A DNA stretch of 64,000 bases from Deltaproteobacteria bacterium HGW-Deltaproteobacteria-12 (lineage in GTDB: Bacteria; Desulfobacterota; Syntrophia; Syntrophales; Smithellaceae), in the NCBI GenBank assembly GCA_002840565.1, contig PHBK01000014.1, forward strand, positions 1 to 64,000, in the 5' to 3' direction. Each line of letters opens with the position of its first letter. Position 1 is the stretch's first letter. This document shows positions 34,496-42,741 of the stretch, one piece after another. The position numbers and the translations under genes were made by a program. The notes below the pieces were generated by a model. It had not been told where the DNA came from. It saw only the letters and a program-made list of their open reading frames with translations, and ran no database searches.

Positions 34496-34509
34496 CCATC
34501 AAATGATGG
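34496..34509. promoter_or_regulatory. Candidate operator overlapping the transcription start
   Basis: CCATCAAATGATGG is a perfect 6-2-6 inverted repeat placed directly after the -10 box. Its 10-bp core recurs at 34387-34396, 111 nt away. The position is that of a repressor site. The nearby TetR protein (33103-33750) is the obvious candidate ligand. Confidence 0.5.
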
Positions 34510-34836
34510 AATTGATAGATGGAACATTATAATTGATTCTATTGGTATGGAACCGATTTCCATTAGCTTCTGCAATGAGAGGCGATATTAATGAAGTTGT
34601 CATTTTCTGCATCAGCAATTATTTCGACTGGAAACTCCTTAATATGGACAAAATCCCTCCCGGCCATTTCCGGAATGAGCATTCTTTTAGCATTTTACTC
34701 GGCACCGGCTCTTTCAGAACCACAAGGGGAGGATTTTTCCCGTTACAAAACGAGAGTTAAAAATCAAATTCGTTAAAAAGCGTCAACACAAAAGCTGTAG
34801 GCTGTTCGTAAAATAAATCAGGGGGGAGAGATCAGC

Positions 34837-35640
34837 ATGCAAAGCGAATATTTTAAAGTTGAAAAAGCCGGACACATCGCCTGGATGATTCTAAACAGAG
34901 CAAAACAGCGCAACACGATGACAATGGAGTTTTTTCAGGAGATACGCCGGCTTTTTGAGGCGTTGGATGAAGATGACGCTGTCCGTGTTGTCGTTATCCG
35001 GGCGGAAGGAAAGAGTTTTACCGCCGGCCTGGACCTTGTTGCCGCCCAGTCTCTCCTCGGAGACGGGTCGGCCCTATACCGGGAAGAACTCCGCAGAAAA
35101 ATATTAAACCTCCAGGCTAGTATGAACGCAATCGAAAAATGCCGAAAACCTGTCATTGCCGCCATTCACGGGCACTGTATCGGTGGCGGCGTCGATCTGA
35201 CCAGCGCTTGTGATATCCGGCTTGCAGCTCAAGATGCCATTTTCTCCATCCGGGAAACACGAATCGGCATCATCGCGGATATCGGGACTCTCCAGCGCGT
35301 TCCATATATTATCGGACAGGGCTGGTTCCGGGAACTGGCTTTAACCGGCAGGGATTGGACTGCGGAGGAAGCCCTGAAAATGGGATACATTACAAGACTC
35401 TGCCAGAACACTCAGGATCTTTTTGAACAGGCCCGGGCGCTGGCCGAAGAAATAGCCGGTTTGCCTCCCCTTGCTGTTCAGGGCATCAAGGAAGTCGCTA
35501 ATTACAGTCGCGATCACGGTATTCAGCAGGGCCTGGAATATGTGGCCCAGCGGAATGCCGCATTGATACCCAACGACGACATGATTGAAGCGGTTACGGC
35601 GTTTCTCGAGAAACGGACGCCGAATTATCGAGGGCGATAG
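34837..35640 (+). CDS. Delta3,5-Delta2,4-dienoyl-CoA isomerase-like crotonase
   Basis: 267 aa with GGGGGGAGAG upstream. The crotonase CoA-binding loop is KSFTAGLD and the oxyanion loop is HGHCIGGGVD. Three acidic residues match rat dienoyl-CoA isomerase in identity and spacing: Asp120, Glu140 and Asp148 (rat 176, 196, 204), with SACDIR and IADIGTLQRVP as further marks. The enzyme shifts double bonds in 3,5-dienoyl-CoA, needed for odd-position unsaturation. It is the first gene of the operon. Confidence 0.85.
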   Translation: MQSEYFKVEKAGHIAWMILNRAKQRNTMTMEFFQEIRRLFEALDEDDAVRVVVIRAEGKSFTAGLDLVAAQSLLGDGSALYREELRRKILNLQASMNAIEKCRKPVIAAIHGHCIGGGVDLTSACDIRLAAQDAIFSIRETRIGIIADIGTLQRVPYIIGQGWFRELALTGRDWTAEEALKMGYITRLCQNTQDLFEQARALAEEIAGLPPLAVQGIKEVANYSRDHGIQQGLEYVAQRNAALIPNDDMIEAVTAFLEKRTPNYRGR

Positions 35641-35786
35641 AAAAGTTAAAATAATCTCATCCATCCCTGTTTGATTCAGGTCAGGAGAGGCGAGTCTGAT
35701 GACAGCAGGTTTTGTTGGCACAACCCGGTGATGGGCGCAAATAAGGCGCCGAATAATTGGCAGATAAAACAAGAAGGAGGGAGAAT

Positions 35787-37466
35787 ATGTCATTTGAGAG
35801 AATGTGGCACAAATCCTATGCTTCAGGTGTCCCTGCGGAAATTAATGTAGAAAAGATCACCATGGCGGAAGTTCTGACGAGAACCGCAGACACTTATCCC
35901 CAAAGAGTAGCGTTTATCTACATGGGTAAGAAAATTACCTTCCGGCAGCTGGAAAAATTGGTGAACAGGTTCACACGGGCAATGATTGACCTCGGTGTCA
36001 AGGAGGGAGACAAGGTGGCAATGCTCCTGCCCAATATTCCGCAGATGATCATCGCCAATCATGCCACATACCGCGCGGGAGCGGCCACCACGATGAACAA
36101 TCCGCTCTATACGGAGCGGGAATTAACCTACCAGCTCAATGATTCCGACGCAACTGTTCTTGTAACGCTGGATTTGCTGCTTCCCCGGATACTCAAGATC
36201 AGGGGCGAAACGAAGATCAAAACGATCATTACCTGTCACATCAGCGACTACCTCCCCTTTCCCAAGAAGCAGCTTTTTCCCTATGTTAAAAAGGGGATGT
36301 TCAGAAAGGTGGAACCGCAGCCGGGTGTCTACGAGTTCATGGACCTTATTGTCAAATACTCTGATGCGCCGGTGAAAAACAAGGCAAAGTGGGATTCGCT
36401 GGCCGCTCTTATCTACACCGGGGGAACGACCGGTGTCAGCAAGGGAGCAATGCTTACCCATGCCAACATCTCCTCAATAGTCCAGCAGTTCTCCGTATGG
36501 TTTCCCGATCTAAAGGGCAAATACCAGAATCTCACGGGGATCTATCCCGTGTTTCATTCGGCAGGGTATTCGGTAAGCCAGAACCTTCCCATCTGGAACG
36601 GCTGGGGCTGTACTCTGGTGCCCAAACCGGAACCGGGCGTTATTGTGGAAATGCTGGAAAAGTACCGGCCGACCTTCCTGACCGGTGTGCCGACGATTTA
36701 TACGGCACTTCTGGGCAATGAAAAATTCCGGAAGATGGATCTTTCCTTTGTGACGGGATATTTCGGCGGGGCGGCGCCACTGCCGGAAAACACCCTGAAC
36801 CAGCTGAAAGAACTTCACGGAGCAATAATCTATGATGTCTATGGCGCCACTGAGAACACGGCATTTGCCACAACCACACCCTGGGGCGGGAAGGTAAAAA
36901 TAGGAACAGTGGGATTGCCGCTTCCCAATACGGACATTAAAATCGTGGATGCGGCGACAGGCATGAAAGAACTCCCCGTCAATGAACCCGGTGAAATCTG
37001 CATTAAAGGCCCCCAGGTGATGACCGGGTACTATAAACAACCGGAAGAAACAGCGCATGCCCTCAAGGATGGATGGTTTTATACCGGAGATATCGGATAC
37101 TTCGATGATGATGGTTACCTGACCATATCAGACCGCAAAAAAGATGTCATCGTTGCCGCCGGCTTCAATATCTTCCCCAAAGAGATAGATGATATCCTCT
37201 TCGGCCACCCCAAAATTATCGAGGCCTGCTGCATAGGTGTTCCTGACGAGTACAGGGGTGAAACCGTAAAGGCCTATATAGTGGTTAAGCAGGGGGAAAC
37301 GCTTACGAAGCAGGAGGTGATCTCCTTCTGCAAAGAGAAAATGACGGGCTATAAGGTTCCCACACAGATAGAATTTATTGATGAACTTCCCAAGAGTGCG
37401 ATTGGCAAGATCATGCGCCGCGAATTGAGGGATATGGATAAGAAAAAAAGGGAGAAAGCATCATGA
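35787..37466 (+). CDS. Acyl-CoA ligase (AMP-forming)
   Basis: 559 aa from the ATG at 35787, with AAGGAGGGAG upstream; an in-frame start at 35757 is less likely. ANL-family motifs: YTGGTTGVSKGA (P-loop), YGATEN, YTGDIGYFDDDGYL, DRKKDVIVAAGFNIFP and the C-terminal Lys region PKSAIGKIMRRELR. The architecture fits long-chain or branched fatty acids, although bile-acid- or benzoate-like acids are possible. It activates the operon's substrate. Its end overlaps the next gene by 4 nt. Confidence 0.9.
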   Translation: MSFERMWHKSYASGVPAEINVEKITMAEVLTRTADTYPQRVAFIYMGKKITFRQLEKLVNRFTRAMIDLGVKEGDKVAMLLPNIPQMIIANHATYRAGAATTMNNPLYTERELTYQLNDSDATVLVTLDLLLPRILKIRGETKIKTIITCHISDYLPFPKKQLFPYVKKGMFRKVEPQPGVYEFMDLIVKYSDAPVKNKAKWDSLAALIYTGGTTGVSKGAMLTHANISSIVQQFSVWFPDLKGKYQNLTGIYPVFHSAGYSVSQNLPIWNGWGCTLVPKPEPGVIVEMLEKYRPTFLTGVPTIYTALLGNEKFRKMDLSFVTGYFGGAAPLPENTLNQLKELHGAIIYDVYGATENTAFATTTPWGGKVKIGTVGLPLPNTDIKIVDAATGMKELPVNEPGEICIKGPQVMTGYYKQPEETAHALKDGWFYTGDIGYFDDDGYLTISDRKKDVIVAAGFNIFPKEIDDILFGHPKIIEACCIGVPDEYRGETVKAYIVVKQGETLTKQEVISFCKEKMTGYKVPTQIEFIDELPKSAIGKIMRRELRDMDKKKREKAS

Positions 37467-38269
37467 GCTCGATGATCCCGGAATTTAAGACATTACTTTT
37501 TGAGGAAAAGGAGCCGCACATAGGCCTGGTGACTATGAACCGTCCCAACCAGCTCAATGCCATCAACCTGGATATGCTCGAGGACTTCGAATCGCTCTTT
37601 CAGGCATTGTCCCGGGATGATTCCATCAGAGTTCTCATTATCACCGGTGCCGGCAAGGGCTATTCCTCGGGAGCGGATCTCAATGACGCGATGATCTACA
37701 AGGATTCCGAAGCGTTTGCGGACCCCGAAAAATTTTTGAAGCTCGTGCAGGAGCGCTACGCCGCCCTGATTCTGGGCATGAGAAGGATTCCCCAGCCGAT
37801 TATATCAGCTGTAAACGGACCGGCTGCCGGAGGAGGTTTTTCCATGACACTTGCCAGCGACCTCCGGGTGGCGTCCAAGGAAGCGTATTTTGTCGCTTCG
37901 TTCATAAATATCGGGCTTTCCGGCGGTGAACTGGGCTGTTCTTTCTTGCTGCCCCGTCTGGTGGGACTGGCGCACGCTTCCGACATTCTGCTTACCGGCA
38001 GAAAGATCAGAGCGGATGAAGCGGAAAAAATAGGTCTCGTCAATAAAATGGTCCCGCTGGAGGAACTGCTGGAAACAGCGCTTTCCTATGGACGGTTGAT
38101 GGTGGGTAAAAGCGTGGGAGGGTTAAAACTCACCAAGCGGGTGCTGAGTGAAAATATCAATGCTCCCTCGCTGGAGAATGCCGTGAACCTGGAAAACAGG
38201 AACCAGACCGTCCTTGTTTTTTCGGGCGAGTTTTTCAAAATGGTGCAGAAATTCAGCACAGGTAAATAG
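37463..38269 (+). CDS. Enoyl-CoA hydratase/isomerase family protein
   Basis: 268 aa crotonase. GKGYSSGADLND and NGPAAGGGFSMTLASDL form the CoA pocket and oxyanion hole. The two classical hydratase glutamates are not at their usual places (Phe and Asn there), while GLSGGELGCSFLLPRLVG carries Glu156. This pattern is seen in a common bacterial EchA subgroup whose exact reaction is uncertain. It is translationally coupled to the ligase by an ATGA overlap. Confidence 0.85.
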   Translation: MSSMIPEFKTLLFEEKEPHIGLVTMNRPNQLNAINLDMLEDFESLFQALSRDDSIRVLIITGAGKGYSSGADLNDAMIYKDSEAFADPEKFLKLVQERYAALILGMRRIPQPIISAVNGPAAGGGFSMTLASDLRVASKEAYFVASFINIGLSGGELGCSFLLPRLVGLAHASDILLTGRKIRADEAEKIGLVNKMVPLEELLETALSYGRLMVGKSVGGLKLTKRVLSENINAPSLENAVNLENRNQTVLVFSGEFFKMVQKFSTGK

Positions 38270-38357
38270 ACGGGTTTGTTTGCCTTTTAAATGCCGTACG
38301 CCAATGGCCTTTAAAAACTAAACAGGTGAATATGATTCCGGAGAAAGGGAATGTGTG

Positions 38358-40226
38358 ATGCAGAAATATCTTGTTGATCATCGTGATTTGCTCTTCACCT
38401 TGTTTGAATTTCTGGAAGTAGACAAAATGAACAGCTTCCCGCGTTTTGAACATTTTGACCGGGCTATGTATGAGGAGACAATCCGTTTGGCCGAGAAGAT
38501 TGCGGGAGAATGGATTTACCCGGCGAATGTAAACGGGCACAAGGAGGGGTGCCATTATGATCCGCAAACCAAATCCGTACGACTGCCTTCGGGCTTCAAA
38601 GGCGCGTCCAAGGCTCTTTTTGATGCTGGGTTCCTGAGCATTTCCGATGACCCGGCCATTGGAGGGGCGGGCATGCCGCTTGCCATACAGTCATGTTCCT
38701 GGGAAATATTTTGCGGGGCGGGCGGAGCGCCGATGCTCTTTTTTATGCTGGGGCACGGGGCCGCACATTTAATACATGGTTTCGGAACCCCGGAACAGAA
38801 GTTCCGCTATGTGCAAAAGCTCCTTTCTGGTGAATGGGCCGGGACCATGTGCCTCACGGAACCCGAAGCAGGTTCCGACGTGGGGGCTCTGAAAACAAAA
38901 GCCGTCCTGCAATCCGACGGATCATATAGAATTACCGGGCAGAAGTGTTTCATTACCAACGGAGACCAGGACATCACCCGCCAGATTATCTATCCGGTCC
39001 TGGCCCGCATCGAGGGGGACCCGCCGGGGACAAAAGGGATTTCCCTGTTCATTGTTCCCAAGTATCTGGTCAATGAAGATGGAACCCTGGGAGACAGGAA
39101 CGATGTCTTCTGCACCGGCATAGAGCATAAGATGGGCGCCCACGGATCGGCGACCTGTGCCATGTCCTTTGGTGAAGATGAACGTTGCACGGGTTATCTG
39201 CTGGGCAAGCAGGGCCGGGGAATGAATATCATGTTTCAGATGCTCAATGAGACCAGGCTCGAGGTCGGCATCATGGCTCTGGGAGGTTCCTCCGCAGCTT
39301 TTCAGTATGCGGTTGATTACGCTCGCAAAAGGCTGCAGGGGGCGCACTTCACCCGGATGTTCGATGCGGACGCCCCCAAAATTCCCATCATTGAACATCC
39401 CGATGTCACGAGGATGCTGATGAGAATGAAAGGTTGCATCGAGGCGGAACGGATGCTCGCATATTATGTGGCCAAGCAGATCGATCTGGCCAAGCTGCTC
39501 GAAGGGGAAGAGGGCCGGGATGCCCAGGCCCTGGTCGATATTCTCATCCCGCTGGTCAAGGCGGGCATCACGGACCAAGCCTGGCAGATCACCGGTGAAG
39601 CCATCCAGGTCCACGGGGGATACGGGTATTGCTCGGAATATCCCGTGGAGCAACTGGCGGTGGACTGCAAGGTTCTGAGCATCGTCGAAGGAACAAACGG
39701 CATCCAGTCTCTGGACCTGGTCATGAGAAAGATCCTGATGAATGCCGATCAGAGAAATTACCGGATATTAAAATCAAGAATGCTGCAGACGATCGAAAAC
39801 TCATCCGGCGCCGTTGCCGATGTCTACCGGAATATGCTTATCAAGGGAATTGAACGCATGGATTCCATTATTGATTCCCTGAAAACGCATCTGGGTGCGG
39901 GGCGATACCATGCCTTGCTCTTAAACGTCGATCCTGTGCGGAGGGCCTTCTACGACCTGATGCTTGCCTGGATGCATCTGTGGTCTCTGATGCTGGCGCG
40001 CCCGAAGCTTGCCGCGCTGACGGCCGATGTGCAAGGTGAAGCACTGACGGCAGTCCTCTCTCGGGATGCGGAGGCGGCTTTCTATTATGGCAAGGTTTGC
40101 GCAGCGGAATTTTGGCTGGCGACAGAGTTCCCGATATATTTCGGGAAGATAGATGCCATAGCCCGCTGCGAAACGGTCGATTTTCTGCCGGGGAATGCCG
40201 TGTTTTCTTCTCATCCTTGTTCCTGA
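38358..40226 (+). CDS. Acyl-CoA dehydrogenase (long form)
   Basis: 622 aa from the ATG at 38358 with AAGGGA upstream, about 230 residues longer than classical dehydrogenases. Motifs MCLTEPEAGSDVGALKT (FAD/substrate loop), ITGQKCFITNGD and GGYGYCSEYPVEQL are present, and the catalytic Glu lies in SIVEGTNGIQ. A C-terminal helical extension (about 455-622) is typical of the FadE5-like branch. It desaturates acyl-CoA at C2-C3, passing electrons to ETF. No ETF gene lies in the operon. Confidence 0.9.
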   Translation: MQKYLVDHRDLLFTLFEFLEVDKMNSFPRFEHFDRAMYEETIRLAEKIAGEWIYPANVNGHKEGCHYDPQTKSVRLPSGFKGASKALFDAGFLSISDDPAIGGAGMPLAIQSCSWEIFCGAGGAPMLFFMLGHGAAHLIHGFGTPEQKFRYVQKLLSGEWAGTMCLTEPEAGSDVGALKTKAVLQSDGSYRITGQKCFITNGDQDITRQIIYPVLARIEGDPPGTKGISLFIVPKYLVNEDGTLGDRNDVFCTGIEHKMGAHGSATCAMSFGEDERCTGYLLGKQGRGMNIMFQMLNETRLEVGIMALGGSSAAFQYAVDYARKRLQGAHFTRMFDADAPKIPIIEHPDVTRMLMRMKGCIEAERMLAYYVAKQIDLAKLLEGEEGRDAQALVDILIPLVKAGITDQAWQITGEAIQVHGGYGYCSEYPVEQLAVDCKVLSIVEGTNGIQSLDLVMRKILMNADQRNYRILKSRMLQTIENSSGAVADVYRNMLIKGIERMDSIIDSLKTHLGAGRYHALLLNVDPVRRAFYDLMLAWMHLWSLMLARPKLAALTADVQGEALTAVLSRDAEAAFYYGKVCAAEFWLATEFPIYFGKIDAIARCETVDFLPGNAVFSSHPCS

Positions 40227-40308
40227 GGCCGCAGGGAAGAAGCCGGACCGTCAAACAGTGATTGGAGGAACAAGGTATTTTAAGCTGAAATAATTAAGGA
40301 GGATTCAC

Positions 40309-41292
40309 ATGAAAACGGCAATAACCGAGATGTTTGGAATCAAGTACCCGATTATCTGTGGGGCGATGATGTGGCTTTGCAAGCCGACACTGTGCGCGGC
40401 GATTTCCAATGCCGGGGGGATGGGAAACCTTACCGCCGGCAACTATGAAAAGGAAGAGGAGTTCCGCAACGCAATCCGGGAGACACGCAAGCTGACCGAC
40501 CAGCCTTTCATGGTGGGAGTTACCATTCTTCCCTCGGTGCGCATAACGGCGGGGCATCACCAGATGTACCTGCGGGTCTGTGCGGAAGAAAAAGTTGCGG
40601 GAATCGAAGTATCCGGAGCTCCGGTGGACAAGGCGGTAGGACCCGAGTATATCGACCTGCTGAAAAAAGCAGGTGTTAAGCTTTTTCATAAGGTGGGGTC
40701 GGTGCGTCATGCCCTGCATGCGGAAAAGGCGGGCTATGACGGTATTTACGCCGCCGGCATCGAGGAGGGCGGTCATCCGCTGGATGACGATGTCACCACG
40801 ATGGTGCTTACCCCCCGGATTGCCGAATCCGTGAAAATACCCGTGGTAACGGTGGGAGGTATCGCTAACGGCAAGTCCCTCGCTGCGGCTCTCTCGCTGG
40901 GAGCGCAGGGGGTCATGATGGCCAGCCGTTTCATTGCCACCAGGGATTGTGTGGTCCACGAAAATATCAAACAGGAAATTGTGAAACGCCAGGAGAACGA
41001 AACCACGCTGATCTGTAAAACCCTTCATCTGCAGGGCCGCGCGCTCAAGAACCAGGTGGTTCGGGAAATATGTGCAATCGAGGAAAAAGGAGGGGGGTTC
41101 GAGGCTCTTTATCCCCTCATCGCCGGTGAGCGAATGAAAGAGGCATGGGATGACGGCGATGTGAATGTTGCTCCCATGATGGTGGGGCAGTCCATTGGAC
41201 TAATCCAGGATGTTCCCACCTGCAAAGAACTGATGGGCCGGATGGTGAAAGAGGCACAGGAAACGATCACGATGGTGGGCAGGTTGTTTTAG
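40309..41292 (+). CDS. Nitronate monooxygenase/FabK-like flavoprotein
   Basis: 327 aa TIM-barrel FMN protein. It starts MFGIKYPIICGAMMWL, continues with AGGMGNLTAG, and has the phosphate-binding TVGGIANGKSLAAALSLGAQGVMMASRF. HPLDDDVTTMVL follows GIEEGG, where this family often has GHxG. In anaerobes such proteins are more likely enoyl-CoA/ACP reductases or related flavoenzymes than oxygen-using nitronate oxidases. AAGGAGG lies upstream. Confidence 0.8.
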   Translation: MKTAITEMFGIKYPIICGAMMWLCKPTLCAAISNAGGMGNLTAGNYEKEEEFRNAIRETRKLTDQPFMVGVTILPSVRITAGHHQMYLRVCAEEKVAGIEVSGAPVDKAVGPEYIDLLKKAGVKLFHKVGSVRHALHAEKAGYDGIYAAGIEEGGHPLDDDVTTMVLTPRIAESVKIPVVTVGGIANGKSLAAALSLGAQGVMMASRFIATRDCVVHENIKQEIVKRQENETTLICKTLHLQGRALKNQVVREICAIEEKGGGFEALYPLIAGERMKEAWDDGDVNVAPMMVGQSIGLIQDVPTCKELMGRMVKEAQETITMVGRLF

Positions 41293-41399
41293 CTTCCGGC
41301 TGCAGCGGCAGGATGGTCAAAAAAGATTTTGTATTAATCGCCCACAGATAAAACAGAAGGTTGCTTTCAAGAGCCATTTTACAAAAAAGGAGAACGATT

Positions 41400-42671
41400 A
41401 TGGGAGCGGATAAGAAAATGAGTTTTGATGGTCGTGTAGCCATAGTTACCGGTGCGGGCGGAGGCTTGGGGCGGGTGTATGCCCTTGAGTTGGGCAAGCG
41501 CGGGGCAAAGATCGTTGTCAACGATTTTGGAGGTTCACGGGACGGTATCGGAAAGGGAGCCGCAGGTCCGGCAGACAAAGTCGTTGATGAAATCAAGGCG
41601 CTGGGAGGCAAAGCCGTTGCGAACTATGACAACGTGGCGACGGCGGAAGGCGGGGCCAATATCGTGAAGACAGCCGTCGACGCCTTCGGGAAGCTGGACA
41701 TCCTCATCAACAACGCCGGTATCCTGCGCGACAAGGGGCTGCTCAAGATGGAGCCCGAAAACTGGCAGGCTGTTCTTGATGTCCATCTGAACGGTGCCTT
41801 CAATGTAACGCGCCCGGCTTTTGGAGCAATGCGGGACAATGGCTTCGGACGGATCATCATGACGACATCCGCCGCAGGGCTTTACGGCAATTTCGGCCAG
41901 AGCAATTACTCCGCAGCCAAGCTGGGTCTTGTCGGCTTCATGAACTCCCTGAAGCTCGAAGGGGTGAAGTACAACATTAAAGTAAACACGGTGGCGCCAA
42001 TTGCCGCGTCCCGGCTCACGGAGGACATCCTGCCGCCGGACATGCTGGGTAAGTTGAAGCCGGAATTTGTTGCGCCTATCGTCCTCTATCTCTGTTCGGA
42101 TGAATGCGGCGACACCGGCAGGATTTACAATTGCGGTGCCGGATTTTTCAATCGTGTGGCCATGATGACCAGCCCCGGTATGGTCGTTGGCGGCGGCAAG
42201 AAGATTCCGTCCCTCGAGGATGTATCCGCCAACTGGGCGAAAATCATTGATCTCAAGGGGGCCAAGGAATACGGACAATTGAACGACCTGGTCCTGCAGG
42301 ATCTCCTTTCGGCATTGGAGGGCAAGAAGGAGACGGCACAAGGAGGAGGATTCACTGCGGTGAAGGACGTATTTGAAAGAATGCCCGGCGCCTTTCAGGC
42401 CGGCGGTGCGGGCGGAGCAGCGGTTGTTTTCCAGTACTGCATTTCCGGTGACGGCGGCGGTGACTGGTCTGCCGATATCAAGGGCGGTGCGTGTACCGTG
42501 GCTTCCGGCATCCATGGAAGCCCAACCTGTACGCTGAAGATCAATGCTGGTGATTTTCTCGACCTGATGAACGGCAAGGTAAATGCCATGAAGGCCTATA
42601 CCTCGGGAAAACTGAAGATCGAGGGGGATATCATGAAATCCCAGCTCCTGGAGAAAATCTTCAAATTTTAA
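41400..42671 (+). CDS. SDR 3-hydroxyacyl-CoA dehydrogenase with SCP2 domain
   Basis: 423 aa from the ATG at 41400 with AAGGAGAA upstream. Residues 8-260 are a short-chain dehydrogenase of the peroxisomal MFE-2 type (AIVTGAGGGLGR, NNAGILRDK, TTSAAGLYGNFGQSNYSAAK). Residues 315-423 are an SCP2-like lipid-binding domain (DVFERMPGAFQ, LKIEGDIMKSQLLEKIFKF). The hydratase part of MFE-2 is missing and is supplied by separate MaoC genes downstream. The same two domains recur at the end of the next gene product. Confidence 0.9.
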   Translation: MGADKKMSFDGRVAIVTGAGGGLGRVYALELGKRGAKIVVNDFGGSRDGIGKGAAGPADKVVDEIKALGGKAVANYDNVATAEGGANIVKTAVDAFGKLDILINNAGILRDKGLLKMEPENWQAVLDVHLNGAFNVTRPAFGAMRDNGFGRIIMTTSAAGLYGNFGQSNYSAAKLGLVGFMNSLKLEGVKYNIKVNTVAPIAASRLTEDILPPDMLGKLKPEFVAPIVLYLCSDECGDTGRIYNCGAGFFNRVAMMTSPGMVVGGGKKIPSLEDVSANWAKIIDLKGAKEYGQLNDLVLQDLLSALEGKKETAQGGGFTAVKDVFERMPGAFQAGGAGGAAVVFQYCISGDGGGDWSADIKGGACTVASGIHGSPTCTLKINAGDFLDLMNGKVNAMKAYTSGKLKIEGDIMKSQLLEKIFKF

Positions 42672-42741
42672 GGCGCGGATTTTCTGAAGGATCGATTTTA
42701 AAATATGAACGCAATGTATTGTAAATAAAGGAGGTAATAAG

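Larger units (their letters stand above)
34270..34836. other. Intergenic control region of the catabolic operon
   Basis: 567 AT-rich nt between divergent genes. It holds the sigma-70-like promoter and the two palindromes listed separately. A 61-codon open frame at 34591-34776 has no ribosome binding site and no family and is not called. AGGCTGTTCGTAAAAT at 34799-34814 resembles one end of the inverted-repeat element seen at 14092 and may be a solo remnant. Confidence 0.55.

Noticed and set aside
34591..34776. 61-codon open frame with a hydrophobic middle before the catabolic operon
   Set aside because: No ribosome binding site and no family, and it lies in the leader of a well-supported promoter. 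The hydrophobicity is likely a by-product of AT-rich DNA.
35715..35731. TGGCAC followed by a GC-rich stretch, considered as a sigma-54 promoter
   Set aside because: The -12 element (TTGC at the right distance) is missing.
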